From the NCBI RefSeq assembly GCF_032878955.1, contig NZ_CP043839.1:3224001-3288000 (forward strand): a DNA stretch of 64,000 bases. Direction: 5' to 3'. Origin of the DNA: Butyricimonas paravirosa. Lineage in GTDB: Bacteria; Bacteroidota; Bacteroidia; Bacteroidales; Marinifilaceae. Shown here in pieces: positions 35,793 through 44,739 of the stretch (its first letter is position 1; each line of letters opens with the position of its first letter). The notes beneath the pieces are model-generated. The model saw only the letters and a list, made by a program, of their open reading frames with translations. It was not told the origin of the DNA and ran no database searches. The position numbers were made by a program, and so were the translations under genes.

Positions 35793-38207
35793 ATGAGAGC
35801 AATATACAGAATAGCTCGTTTAGAGTTATCAAATCTTTTTTACTCGCCGATTGCGTGGTTGATCCTGATCCTTTTTGTCTTTATGACTGCGATGAACTTT
35901 ACGGATGTGCTTTGGGCGTATGCCAGAAGTCAGGAATTCCGGGGCGGGGGCTTGTCTGATTTGTCCCGGGCGTTGTTTTTCGATGTCACGGGACGGGGGT
36001 TGTGGCCCAAGATTAGTAATTTGTTGTACATGATCATGCCTTTGTTGACGATGGGATTAATCAGCCAAGAGTTCAGCCGGGGATCTATCAAATTGTTATT
36101 CGTGGCTCCGATTACCAGTCGTCATATCGTGCTGGGAAAGTTTCTGGGGATGATGATGTACGGGTTGTTAATGTTTAGCGTGTTGCTGGTGTACGTTATC
36201 CTTGGCGGATGTTGGATTGAATCCTTTGACTGGGCGGCCGTGTTGACCGGGTTGTTGGGGTTGTACCTTCTTTTCGGAACTTACGCGGCAATCGGTCTGT
36301 TCATGTCCACGCTGACGACTTACCCGATCGTGGCGGCTATTTATATGCTGGCTTTGTTGACTTTCCTGCGTTTCGTGTCCGGGCTGTGGCAGGAATATAC
36401 TTTTGTCCGGGACATCACGTATTGGCTGGCCTTGGACCGACGGGCCGGTACGTTTATTAACGGGATGATTTGCAGCGAGGATTTCCTTTATTTCGTTATC
36501 ATGACGGCCATGTTCCTCGGGTTTGCGATTTTGAAATTGCAGTTTATCCGGGAGCGCCGTTCCATGTTGAGTAAAGTCGGGCGATTCTTGGGTGTGTTTA
36601 TCGTGGCGATGTTACTGGGGTACGTGACTTCCCGGCCCATGCTACGATTGTATCACGATTCGACACATACCAAGACAAACACGTTGACCGAGGCCAGCCA
36701 GGAGATTGTGTCCAAGCTGGACGGGGGATTGAAGATGACAACTTACGTGAATCTGTTCGGTAGTATTTACAATATTACTCCTGCCAAGGTGATGGCCGAT
36801 ATAGCACGCTATAATTCTTATATTCGGTTCAAACCGGAGACGAAGATGGATTACGTGTTTTATTACTATACGGACACGACGGATGGGTTCTTTGCACATC
36901 GTTTTGCCGGGAAAACGTTGAGCGAGGCCGCGAAAGAGATGGCAAAGTTTCAAGGTGTTAATGCTAAAAAATATGTTCCTTTGTCTAAAGTTGACCCGGA
37001 CGTGGATTTGAGAGATGAGGGGTATCGTTTCGTGGTATTGCTGGAACGTGAAAACGGGGAAAAGACTTTTCTACGGGTGTTTAACGATGCTCAAAGGGTT
37101 CCTTTTGAGACGGAGATTTCCGCCGCGTTAAAACGGATTGGCATGAAATTACCAAGTGTGGGTTTCCTCTCGGATCACTATGCCCGCACGATTACCGGAG
37201 ATCGGAACCGGGATTATTCCTATATGGTGTCGGAAAAGCTCTATCGTTCGGCCTTGATTAATCAAGGTTTTGATGTGGTGGACGTGAAATTGAGCCGTAA
37301 TTCTCAATTGCTTGATAGTTTGGATGTGCTGGTCGTTTCTGAACCGAGGGAACCCTTCTCGGAAGAGGAGTTGGATAAATTATATCGTTACGTGGAAAGC
37401 GGGAAGAACTTGATTATTGCGGGAAAACCGAGGACGAACAGTTATTTGGCTCCGTTGATGGAGAAACTGGGATTGCGTTTTGAACCGGGGATTCTGGTGC
37501 AGAAACAGGATCAGATAGCGGATAAAAATGCTGCCAGTATGCCTTCTGCCAGAGGTGCGGGTGGTGGCCCCGGAGCTTTGGGGCAGGCCGAGGAAAGAGA
37601 ATATCCGGTTAGCCTGTTTCTTTGTAGAGCTACCGATGAAACCAAAGGATTATCTAAACTTTGGGACGATTTGTACATAAAAACCAATCATCCTGAATGG
37701 CCTTACTCGATCGTGATGCCGGAGGCTTCAGCGGTTTTGCAAGTGGAAGATAAAGGTTTTAGGGTGACCCCGTTACTGGTTGGGCGTGATCCTTCGAGCT
37801 GGAACGAGTTGGAGACGATTGATTTTGTGAATGAAACACCCCTGTTGAATCTTAATGCCGGGGAGCAAGCCGGGACGAAGACCACGATGATGGCTTTGGA
37901 GCGTCAACAGGCAGGAAAGGAACAGCGAATTGTGGTTATCGGGGATGCGGATGCTTTCAGTATGGGAGAGGTGATGGCGAATCGTAGGGGGATACTTTCT
38001 ATAAACGGGGGGCTGATCATGTCGATGTTTGAATGGTTGTCTTACGGGGAACTCCCGGTGGATACTTCCCGTCCCGATCCGGTTGACAATAACCTGACGA
38101 TTGGTGCAGAGGCCGCCGGAAACGTGAAGACGATGTTGCAATGGATTCTACCGGTGTTGATCCTGCTGGGTGGTGTGTTATTGCTGTTCAGGAGAAAGGG
38201 AAAATAG
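35793..38207 (+). CDS. ABC-2 permease fused to a GldG-like substrate-binding domain (GldF-GldG fusion)
   Basis: The 804-residue protein begins with about six membrane helices of an ABC-2 permease (residues 1-240, including ISQEFSRGSIKLLFVAPITSRHIVLGKFLG). A further helix (about 265-283) leads into a large extracytoplasmic GldG-type domain (about 290-775). A C-terminal helix (MLQWILPVLILLGGVLLLF) and basic tail follow. In gliding Bacteroidetes GldF and GldG are separate; here they are one chain. A Gly/Ala-rich insert (SARGAGGGPGALGQ) interrupts the GldG part near residue 590. It pairs with the GldA-like ATPase. Confidence 0.9.
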   Translation: MRAIYRIARLELSNLFYSPIAWLILILFVFMTAMNFTDVLWAYARSQEFRGGGLSDLSRALFFDVTGRGLWPKISNLLYMIMPLLTMGLISQEFSRGSIKLLFVAPITSRHIVLGKFLGMMMYGLLMFSVLLVYVILGGCWIESFDWAAVLTGLLGLYLLFGTYAAIGLFMSTLTTYPIVAAIYMLALLTFLRFVSGLWQEYTFVRDITYWLALDRRAGTFINGMICSEDFLYFVIMTAMFLGFAILKLQFIRERRSMLSKVGRFLGVFIVAMLLGYVTSRPMLRLYHDSTHTKTNTLTEASQEIVSKLDGGLKMTTYVNLFGSIYNITPAKVMADIARYNSYIRFKPETKMDYVFYYYTDTTDGFFAHRFAGKTLSEAAKEMAKFQGVNAKKYVPLSKVDPDVDLRDEGYRFVVLLERENGEKTFLRVFNDAQRVPFETEISAALKRIGMKLPSVGFLSDHYARTITGDRNRDYSYMVSEKLYRSALINQGFDVVDVKLSRNSQLLDSLDVLVVSEPREPFSEEELDKLYRYVESGKNLIIAGKPRTNSYLAPLMEKLGLRFEPGILVQKQDQIADKNAASMPSARGAGGGPGALGQAEEREYPVSLFLCRATDETKGLSKLWDDLYIKTNHPEWPYSIVMPEASAVLQVEDKGFRVTPLLVGRDPSSWNELETIDFVNETPLLNLNAGEQAGTKTTMMALERQQAGKEQRIVVIGDADAFSMGEVMANRRGILSINGGLIMSMFEWLSYGELPVDTSRPDPVDNNLTIGAEAAGNVKTMLQWILPVLILLGGVLLLFRRKGK

Positions 38208-38260
38208 AGAATGTATTTTGGTGCTGTTTTAATACAGTGTTTTGTGCAATAATTTTCGTG

Positions 38261-38305
38261 TCACAGGGCCGTGGCGGGGGTGTCTCTTTTGACACGGCTC
38301 TGTGA
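38261..38305 (+). terminator. Hairpin after the ABC transporter genes
   Basis: TCACAGGGCCGTG (38261-38273) pairs with CACGGCTCTGTGA (38293-38305) over 13 bases with one G-U pair and a 19-base loop. The U-tail is poor, so it may be a partial terminator or processing site before the gene at 38322. Confidence 0.5.
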
Positions 38306-38321
38306 TTTAACTAATTTGAGA

Positions 38322-39413
38322 ATGATGATGAAGAAATTGATTTACATGGCTGTATTATTGTTTGCAGTTATTGCTGTTAAGGCTCAGGATTACGAGGCTT
38401 TTAATAAGTTTATGAGAGATTATTCCAAAGGTTGGATGACAGATTACAGGAAACCGGCAGGCAACACGATGGAGATGATTAAACAAGTGGGAGAGCCTGC
38501 TCCGGAATTTTATTTTGATAAAAAGTTAAATAGCAAGGCGTTAAAAGGGAAGTTTATCGTGATAAATTTCTGGTCCACGTGGTGTGGTAGTTGTATTAAT
38601 CTGGTTCACGATTTGGACACCGTGCTATTCCGGAATATGCAGCCTTACGGGGGAGTGCAGTTTATCGGAGTGGATTCACACGAGACGGTTTCGGAGCGTG
38701 AAGCCCAAAAATGGTGGGAAGATCGCGGGCTTCATTATCCTTGCGGTTACGGGAAAGGAGCAGATGCTTGTGCGGAGGCGTTTCATGGCAATCATCCGTC
38801 GGCTATAATTATTGATGATCAAGGGATCATTCGAGGACGTTGGGATGGTTGGAGTCCGAGGTTAGCAGAAATCATTCGAATGGCTATCTGGGCACTTAAA
38901 ATTGTCCCGGAACAGGGAATTCAGGCTGATCTGGCAACAGTCAAGGGGCTTGTAGAAGAAAAGGAGTATCTTAAAGCGCTCTATTTACTCGAAATTATGC
39001 CGGAAAATATAGAGAGCGCTGCTTTGAAATACCAGTGTAAACTGGAGGTTTCCGAAAACAGTGCTATTCGGTATTTTGATGTAATACAGGAAAAGTACAG
39101 GGGAGACGAGCAATATCCTGCTGTTATGGAGAGTATTATGCATTGGGTGCTGGTCTCTGATTCGAGAACGGATGCCGTTATCAAGAATGGTTTAGATGCG
39201 GCCGAGAGGTTATTGCGAAGTGGAAGAAACGGGGACTACCGTGTTCATGAAACGATGGGGATTTTGTGTTACAGGTATGGCGAAAGTTTCAAACGTAAAG
39301 GTGTTCAGGCTTTGGAAAATAGTATTCCGGCAGCCAAGATGAATTGTGCAGGGGATGATGTTATCAAGCATCTGGAAGAGCAGGTGAAGATTTATCGGGA
39401 GAAATTGGATTAA
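38322..39413 (+). CDS. Periplasmic thioredoxin-like protein (CGSC active site)
   Basis: About 363 residues, starting at one of three adjacent ATG codons (38322, 38325, 38328). The signal peptide (KKLIYMAVLLFAVIAVKAQ) has no lipobox, so the protein is soluble periplasmic. A redoxin domain follows (about 50-185) with FIVINFWSTWCGSCINLVHDL; CGSC replaces the CAPC and CGPC of the other two TlpA-like proteins here. The second half is helical with TPR-like character (LVEEKEYLKALYLLEIMPENIE). It is probably an envelope disulfide reductase linked to cassette 2, or an independent gene after the hairpin. Confidence 0.86.
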   Translation: MMMKKLIYMAVLLFAVIAVKAQDYEAFNKFMRDYSKGWMTDYRKPAGNTMEMIKQVGEPAPEFYFDKKLNSKALKGKFIVINFWSTWCGSCINLVHDLDTVLFRNMQPYGGVQFIGVDSHETVSEREAQKWWEDRGLHYPCGYGKGADACAEAFHGNHPSAIIIDDQGIIRGRWDGWSPRLAEIIRMAIWALKIVPEQGIQADLATVKGLVEEKEYLKALYLLEIMPENIESAALKYQCKLEVSENSAIRYFDVIQEKYRGDEQYPAVMESIMHWVLVSDSRTDAVIKNGLDAAERLLRSGRNGDYRVHETMGILCYRYGESFKRKGVQALENSIPAAKMNCAGDDVIKHLEEQVKIYREKLD

Positions 39414-39477
39414 TTGTAGTCGATAGATGTGAGTAAATCACAACGTTCGTCCATGATTGCTCTGGGGTAGAGCTAGG

Positions 39478-39591
39478 GATGGGTTAGGACAAGTACCAAA
39501 TAATTACACAGCATAAACATGGCAAGAACACGGGAGATTGTTCTTGCTATGTTTATGCTATGAAGATGCTGTCTTCTTGTCCTAGCCCATC
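39478..39591. repeat. 114-bp two-tier palindrome beside the invertase gene
   Basis: Outer arms 39478-39493 (GATGGGTTAGGACAAG) and 39576-39591 (CTTGTCCTAGCCCATC) match in 15 of 16 positions. Inner arms 39510-39530 and 39539-39559 match in 20 of 21 positions across an 8-base loop. Both mismatches would be G-U pairs in RNA, and the unpaired segments between tiers are 16 bases on each side. It lies between the thioredoxin-like gene and the 3' end of the invertase. It could act as a terminator for both, be a structured RNA, or be a small palindromic mobile repeat. Confidence 0.75.
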
Positions 39592-39683
39592 GGCAGACAA
39601 AGGGATACCCATGGGTGGACAAATGGCGAATGTTCGGGATTTGTTCACGTATGTAAAGTTCGGTAATTAGTTGTTGAGGTGTT

Positions 39684-40349
39684 TTATGTATTAGTTTTAT
39701 GATTGAGTGTCACCGTTTTTCTATCTTTTGCTTTTTCTGCTAAAATACCGGAAATATCCGGGCATTTCTTTTTGAATTTTTCGAACGTGTCACGGGAAAG
39801 CTCGTAGTGACGGCATATCGTGATAATTGATTTTCCTTCTTTTAGCATTTTGATGATCGTGTGACGATTGTCCATCAATATCTTCAATTTTGTATAACTT
39901 CCCTTTTTACGTCCGAGTGTAACTCCTTCTGCTCGCCTTAAAGCTAGGGCTTCTTTGGTCCGCATGGAGATCAGGTTACGTTCTATTTCAGCCACAAGTC
40001 CGAAAGCGAAGCATAACACTTTACTGTTGATGGAGTCATCGAAAGTATAGCCGTCCTTGACGCTGTGGAGAACAATTCCTTTTTCCAGGCATTTACCCAT
40101 GATGCTCATGATGTCTGTCAGGGTTCGACTTAAACGTGAAATTTCGGTAACGATTAGGGTGTCTCCTTTTTTGAGTTTCTTCAGCAGACTTCCTAATTGA
40201 CGCTCTTTGCCTGCTTTTTTTCCGCTCGCAATTTCCATGATAAAACGATCAATATTGATGTTCTTTTGTAGTGCAAAGCGTTCAATCTCAGATCTTTGAT
40301 TGAGTAAATTCTGTTTTTCTGTACTGACTCTCAGATAGGCAATAATCAT
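39684..40349 (-). CDS. mpi: Master DNA invertase Mpi-family serine recombinase
   Basis: The 221-residue serine recombinase has the resolvase/invertase domain (about 1-140) with catalytic Ser9 in YLRVSTEKQNLLNQ, EISRLSRTLTDIM and the long E-helix region CFAFGLVAEIERNLISMRTKEAL. A C-terminal helix-turn-helix follows (IITICRHYELSRDTFEKFKK). The segments strongly resemble B. fragilis Mpi, which inverts many promoter segments across the genome. A -7 box for the gene is at 40376-40383 on the minus strand. Its neighbour is a pilus operon, and a candidate invertible promoter lies at 923-1070. Confidence 0.92.
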   Translation of the reverse strand: MIIAYLRVSTEKQNLLNQRSEIERFALQKNINIDRFIMEIASGKKAGKERQLGSLLKKLKKGDTLIVTEISRLSRTLTDIMSIMGKCLEKGIVLHSVKDGYTFDDSINSKVLCFAFGLVAEIERNLISMRTKEALALRRAEGVTLGRKKGSYTKLKILMDNRHTIIKMLKEGKSIITICRHYELSRDTFEKFKKKCPDISGILAEKAKDRKTVTLNHKTNT

Positions 40350-40732
40350 AATAATTTGTATTAAATAATGGCAACCAAAAGTACAACTATTTAGGTATCG
40401 TTTTATACAAATTATATGAATATTTCGTAAGTAAAATTGTTGGTTAAAACGTTGGTTTTCTGATACAAAGGTATGGATGATATATTAAAAAACAAAATAT
40501 TATTGTAAAATAATGATACTTAATAGAAAACGTTTGCAATGTTGTGGATAACTGGATTGTTGTTTTTTAGCCTTTTAAGTATCTGTTTTAAACGAACGAT
40601 TAAATCGGCCATTTTTGGTGTTAATCGTTTCAATATCAGATAAAAATATGATGTTGTCAATCTCTCGGCGTGTCAGATTGGGTTTTCGGTGTAGTAGAAG
40701 GATAATTATACTATAATTAAAAAGAAGGTGAC
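40350..40732. other. 383-base divergent intergenic region between the invertase and pilus operon
   Basis: No gene seen. On the minus strand CAAAAGTA (40376-40383) reads TACTTTTG, a consensus -7 box for the invertase. Toward the pilus operon, CATTTTTG (40610-40617) is one base off TAnnTTTG and is bracketed by the 9-bp inverted repeat AACGATTAA (40595-40603) / TTAATCGTT (40621-40629). A second 9-bp inverted repeat, GATACTTAA / TTAAGTATC, lies at 40515-40523 and 40575-40583. AACGTT cores occur at 40449 and 40530. Confidence 0.55.
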
Positions 40733-41317
40733 ATGAAGAAATCGTGTGTACTGGCCTTGCTGATACTTTTATTGTTCGGTGGGGGCCGTGTTTTTGCACA
40801 GAAAGTCGCGGTTAAGACCAATGTGTTATACTGGGCAACAACAACTCCAAATCTTGGTTTCGAGTTTGGCTTGGGTAAGAAAACCTCGTTAGAACTTTTC
40901 GGCGGGTACAACCCGTGGAACCTGGACAAGGGTGAGAACAAAAAGATGAAACATTATTTAATCCAGCCGGAATTTCGTTACTGGTTATGCGAACGTTTTC
41001 AAGGGCATTTTTTCGGGCTCCATGCCGGGTTCTCTGAATACAACGTGAGCGGTGTGCGCTTGCCCCTGCCGCAGTTCCCCAAACGGATGAAGGATCACCG
41101 TTACGAGGGCTGGGGGATGCTGTTCGGTGTCTCTTACGGTTACTCCTGGATACTGGGGCGACGTTGGAACCTGGAGGCCACGATCGGTGGCGGTTACCTC
41201 TACGGTAAATACGACGTTTACGATTGCGTGAAGTGCGGTGATTTCCGGGGTTCGAACAAGAAGAGCCGTTTCGGGATCACGAAGGCCGGCTTGACTTTAG
41301 TTTACTTGATAAAATAG
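40733..41317 (+). CDS. DUF3575 outer-membrane protein (first gene of pilus operon)
   Basis: A 194-residue protein with signal peptide (cut near RVFAQ) followed by KVAVKTNVLYWATTTPNLGFEFGLGKKTSLELFGGYNPW, the signature of DUF3575. Alternating aromatic strands predict a small outer-membrane beta-barrel. DUF3575 and DUF3868 genes commonly open fimbrial gene clusters in Bacteroidales, as here. It may help assembly or anchoring, but no mechanism is known to me. The gene is richer in G and C than the pilin genes downstream. Confidence 0.88.
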   Translation: MKKSCVLALLILLLFGGGRVFAQKVAVKTNVLYWATTTPNLGFEFGLGKKTSLELFGGYNPWNLDKGENKKMKHYLIQPEFRYWLCERFQGHFFGLHAGFSEYNVSGVRLPLPQFPKRMKDHRYEGWGMLFGVSYGYSWILGRRWNLEATIGGGYLYGKYDVYDCVKCGDFRGSNKKSRFGITKAGLTLVYLIK

Positions 41318-41328
41318 GATAGATTATT

Positions 41329-42606
41329 ATGAAAGCGAGAAATATATTGCTGGCTTGCTCGGTGGCGTTCTTGTCGGGCGAGTTAGGAGCCCAGGTACAG
41401 GTGGAAAACCCGTCGGTGAAGAAGGACCGTCGGGAGGTGGAGGTGCGTTTTGACATTCGTGATATGCCAGAGTATGCCCGTAGTCGTCAGAAGGTGGTTC
41501 TTCGTCCTTACCTTCACTCGGGGACAGACACGTTATGGCTGGAACCGGCGCAATTATACGGTAAAAACCGTTTCCGCAGGGAACGCCAAGAACATTTTTT
41601 GGCGGGCAACAAGGAATGGACTTTAACAGGCTATAACGTTTTCTTGAAAGGGGGGACGCTTGAATACTCCGAGCGAGTTCCTTACGAGCGCTGGATGAAA
41701 GAGGCCGGCTTGGGGATCGCTTATCACACGGAAGGTTGTGGCTGCGAGTGTTGTGGTGGTGATCAGGGTGTCCCAGTGGGTCCTGTTTACGTGGCGCCCG
41801 TGCCAGAAGTGACCCCGGTAGAACCGTCCGCGAAGAATTTCGAGGTGGTCGAGGCACGCAAGCGTTGGGTGTTCAAGGAAAAGGACATGAAAGTATTCTT
41901 CCCGGTGTCGAAAACGGTGTTGAATCCCGATGCCTATAACAACAAGGTAACTCTTGACGAGATCATGGCGGGAATCCGCAAGATCGGGGACATGGAAAAA
42001 TTGCGTCTGCAAGGAGTCGAGATTACAGGATTTGCCTCTCCTGAAGGAGGGTTGTCCTTGAACACTCGTTTAGGCGCGGGACGTGCCGCCGCTTTGAAAG
42101 AGTATATTCGAGGCGAGATGCCTGAATTACGTGACGAGGATTTTGTCCTGGTGAACGGGGTGGAAAACTGGGATGGTTTGCGCGCGTTGGTCGCGGCTTC
42201 AAGCATGGAGTATAAAGATGAAGTGTTGGCCATTCTTGATGATCGCACGCTGGGTTCGGGGCGTAAAGCCGCGTTGATGAACTTGAAAAATGGTAAACCT
42301 TATCGCTACATGTTGAAGGAGTTTTACCCGGGATTGCGTAACGCGTGTTACGTTTCTGTCTTCTACGATGTACTGGCGGACAAGGTGGCCGATGCCGTGA
42401 ACGCCGCGAACGAGTTGATTCGTGCCGGGAAGTACGCGGAGGCGTTGAAGTCCTTGGAGGCTTACCAAAACGATGACCGGGTATTCAATTCCATCGGTGT
42501 TTGTTACATGATGATGGAGGAGGAAGAGATCGCTATCGAATGGTTCGAGAAGGCAATTAAGGCGGGACACGCTGAGGCTGAGAAGAACTTGAAACAGTTG
42601 AAATAG
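41329..42606 (+). CDS. DUF3868 protein with OmpA-like domain and TPR tail
   Basis: A 425-residue protein with a signal peptide (cut near GELGAQ). The N-terminal DUF3868 region (about 25-140) contains VEVRFDIRDMPEYARSRQKVVLRPYL. A Cys-rich turn (GCGCECCGGD) and a Pro/Val linker follow. An OmpA-like region (about 185-300) includes VFFPVSKTVLNPDAYNNKVTLDEI and GFASPEGGLSLNTRLGAGRAAALKEYI, similar to peptidoglycan-binding domains. A TPR-like tail (LIRAGKYAEALKSLEAYQNDDRVFNSIGVCYMM) ends it. It may tie the pilus base to the cell wall. Confidence 0.86.
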   Translation: MKARNILLACSVAFLSGELGAQVQVENPSVKKDRREVEVRFDIRDMPEYARSRQKVVLRPYLHSGTDTLWLEPAQLYGKNRFRRERQEHFLAGNKEWTLTGYNVFLKGGTLEYSERVPYERWMKEAGLGIAYHTEGCGCECCGGDQGVPVGPVYVAPVPEVTPVEPSAKNFEVVEARKRWVFKEKDMKVFFPVSKTVLNPDAYNNKVTLDEIMAGIRKIGDMEKLRLQGVEITGFASPEGGLSLNTRLGAGRAAALKEYIRGEMPELRDEDFVLVNGVENWDGLRALVAASSMEYKDEVLAILDDRTLGSGRKAALMNLKNGKPYRYMLKEFYPGLRNACYVSVFYDVLADKVADAVNAANELIRAGKYAEALKSLEAYQNDDRVFNSIGVCYMMMEEEEIAIEWFEKAIKAGHAEAEKNLKQLK

Positions 42607-42649
42607 TAGATATAAATATAGTTTGAATAATTTTTAGTCCGCAATTAAA

Positions 42650-43759
42650 ATGTTGAAGTTTATGAAATTAAACAAGTTAGTTATGGTTGCGCTAGTTGCT
42701 CTAGGAGCAGTAGCCTGTGAAAAAAGTGATAAGGGAATTGATGATCAAAGTCCCAAGAGTGTGACAATTAATTTAGCCAATGTACAGGCTGGTTCTCGTT
42801 CGGAGGGGAAACCCCTTACGACGAATGATCAAGTTGTTCTTACTCGTTTTCAAGTTTTTTTTACTGATGGTACAACTTTGTACTTGGGTAAGAAGGCGAA
42901 TGGAGATGAAGCTGACCACTATTTTGCTACAGCACAAGGAAATATTAATCCGGAAACTTTTCATTTTTTACCTGCAAATGTAAATAAGGTTATTGTTGTA
43001 GGTAATATAGATGAGATAGATGTAACAAGTGGCGAGACAAAAGTTGAAGTATTAGAAAAAGAGCTTGCCATTGAGACTCAACAAGAAGAACAAATTGAAG
43101 CGTTGAGCCTTTACGGAGAAAAAGGTTTGACAAAACAAGATACAGATGGGGAAGGCCATGCACTTTATACCGCAGAGGTTGAAGTTGCTCCTCGTATCGC
43201 TCGTATTGAAATCGCAAACTTTACTTGTAATTTTGCAGAGGCAGAGGCGGATCGTCAATATAAGGCATTTACAATTGATCATGTCGCTTTGAATAATTAT
43301 TACATGAAGGCAACTTTGTCTACAACTGATGTAGAAGCATTAGCGAATACAGAAATTAATAGTGGTTCTGTTGAACCTTTCTTTGAAGGATTGGGAAATG
43401 GATGGAATAATGATAAATTTACTACTCCTTTAGGATTAACATGGGATGCAAACACAAAAGCCGTGGGTGCTGCTGGTGAAGTTTTGGCTTATAACTTCTT
43501 CCCGGAAGTAAAACCTCAGATTGTGGTGAGAATGACAGGAACAAAAAATGAGGTAAATGCACAGCCAGCTCCGACTTTTCTTGCTACATTAAATTTGAAG
43601 GATGCTAATAATACACCTATCGCAGAGTTTGTAGCAGGTACGATTTACAAAATCAATTTCGTGTTTAATGAAAACGATCCGGATCAAACTGAAAAATGTA
43701 TTGATGTTACTGTTACCCCGGTAAATTGGTCTGTTGTTGCTGTAACTCCTGAGTTTTAA
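42650..43759 (+). CDS. Mfa1-like major fimbrillin (type V pilin)
   Basis: A 369-residue pilin precursor. The signal peptide ends in the lipobox AVAC (Cys23 from ATG 42650; ATG 42662 is an alternative start). Arg50 in AGSRSEGK fits the site where an Arg-specific protease removes the N-terminal strand during type V pilus assembly. The body consists of beta-sandwich domains with the C-terminal strand VTVTPVNWSVVAVTPEF, which would complement the neighbouring subunit by donor strand exchange. A hairpin follows the gene, consistent with more transcript for this subunit than for the downstream genes. Confidence 0.88.
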   Translation: MLKFMKLNKLVMVALVALGAVACEKSDKGIDDQSPKSVTINLANVQAGSRSEGKPLTTNDQVVLTRFQVFFTDGTTLYLGKKANGDEADHYFATAQGNINPETFHFLPANVNKVIVVGNIDEIDVTSGETKVEVLEKELAIETQQEEQIEALSLYGEKGLTKQDTDGEGHALYTAEVEVAPRIARIEIANFTCNFAEAEADRQYKAFTIDHVALNNYYMKATLSTTDVEALANTEINSGSVEPFFEGLGNGWNNDKFTTPLGLTWDANTKAVGAAGEVLAYNFFPEVKPQIVVRMTGTKNEVNAQPAPTFLATLNLKDANNTPIAEFVAGTIYKINFVFNENDPDQTEKCIDVTVTPVNWSVVAVTPEF

Positions 43760-43790
43760 TATACAGTAAAAGGGCTAGACGAATGAAAAC

Positions 43791-43829
43791 AGAAGAGGTG
43801 GGAGGTTTCGGACTCCTCCCTTCTTCTTC
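43791..43829 (+). terminator. Attenuator-like hairpin after the major pilin gene
   Basis: GGGAGG (43800-43805) pairs with CCTCCC (43815-43820), and the purine-rich left flank can partly pair with TTCTTCTTC, which also serves as a U-rich tail. It probably reduces read-through into the anchor and minor subunit genes. Confidence 0.6.
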
Positions 43830-43861
43830 AAACTATAAAATATGATGTAAAACATACAGAT

Positions 43862-44734
43862 ATGAAGATATTCAATAAATTATTATTCATGCTGCTGGCG
43901 GTAGGGATGTTTAGTAGTTGTATCAAGGAGGATATGGATGATTGCCCGAAATACAGCGTGAACACCTTGTCGTTGAGTTACAAGGGCGACGGTACTGCCG
44001 AGATTTTTAACGAGAAGATCGAGCGCGTTGTGATGTATGTTTTCGACAAGAACGAACAACTTGTAACAACGAGAGAGCTAACTAAAGATGAGTTGGCACA
44101 ACGTAGTGTTTGTTTACCAGAGTTGGAACCGGGAACATACCGGGTTACCTGTTTTGGAAACTTGATAAAAGATCAGGTGAATGACCTGTATTGCGGGGAT
44201 TGTGACAAGATTTATTGTGCAGCCCCAGGATATTTTAAGAAAGAGACAATATCCAGTAATGATCCGCTTTACTATTCATCGTTGGAATTGACGGTGACGG
44301 AAGAGGATCAAAATAGAGAACTTCTTTTTGCGAGTTCGCATTATAAAGTGCTTGTGGAAGTGGCTGGAGTTCCGGCTGAGTCCAACCTGTCGCTAGAAGT
44401 GTGCGGTGTTTTACCCTATACGAACTTCGAGAATAAGGCAGGTGGTAATCCTGTGGATTATAAACTTGATACAGAATATAGTGACGGGCAATTTAATGCC
44501 CTATCCAATATAATGCGTCATTCGGATCATTCGGCTGTTGACGTGTGTGTGCGGGATGTTAATGGAAATGAGATTGCTAAAATAAATTTGGCGGAATTTC
44601 TAAGAGCAAATCCGGAAATTGATTGCAGTAAACATGAGGTGTTGATTCCAATTCATTTCGAATTCAAGTCAGTAGGTGTGGAAATTGGAGTGCCGGATTG
44701 GTTTGTCGTTCCGGATGTTAAACCTGAATTTTAA
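43862..44734 (+). CDS. FimB/Mfa2-family fimbrial anchor lipoprotein
   Basis: A 290-residue lipoprotein (lipobox MFSSC, Cys20, followed by IKEDMDDCPKYSVNTLSLSYKGDG). The first domain has YRVTCFGNL and VVMYVFDKNEQLV motifs typical of FimB/Mfa2. Unlike the other pilus proteins of the operon it lacks an Arg-Ser/Ala processing site after the lipid Cys. The lipid would therefore be kept, anchoring the pilus base in the outer membrane and limiting its length. Confidence 0.88.
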   Translation: MKIFNKLLFMLLAVGMFSSCIKEDMDDCPKYSVNTLSLSYKGDGTAEIFNEKIERVVMYVFDKNEQLVTTRELTKDELAQRSVCLPELEPGTYRVTCFGNLIKDQVNDLYCGDCDKIYCAAPGYFKKETISSNDPLYYSSLELTVTEEDQNRELLFASSHYKVLVEVAGVPAESNLSLEVCGVLPYTNFENKAGGNPVDYKLDTEYSDGQFNALSNIMRHSDHSAVDVCVRDVNGNEIAKINLAEFLRANPEIDCSKHEVLIPIHFEFKSVGVEIGVPDWFVVPDVKPEF

Positions 44735-44739
44735 AAGAG

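Noticed and set aside
17340..39611. Shared GGGATACCCAT at 17340-17350 and in the region of 39602-39612
   Set aside because: An 11-base match between one terminator arm and an unrelated gap is weak; the second copy has no matching stem.
40515..40583. 9-bp inverted repeat GATACTTAA / TTAAGTATC as a possible inverton for the pilus operon
   Set aside because: The arms do not extend beyond 9 bases and the enclosed 51 bases hold no good promoter.
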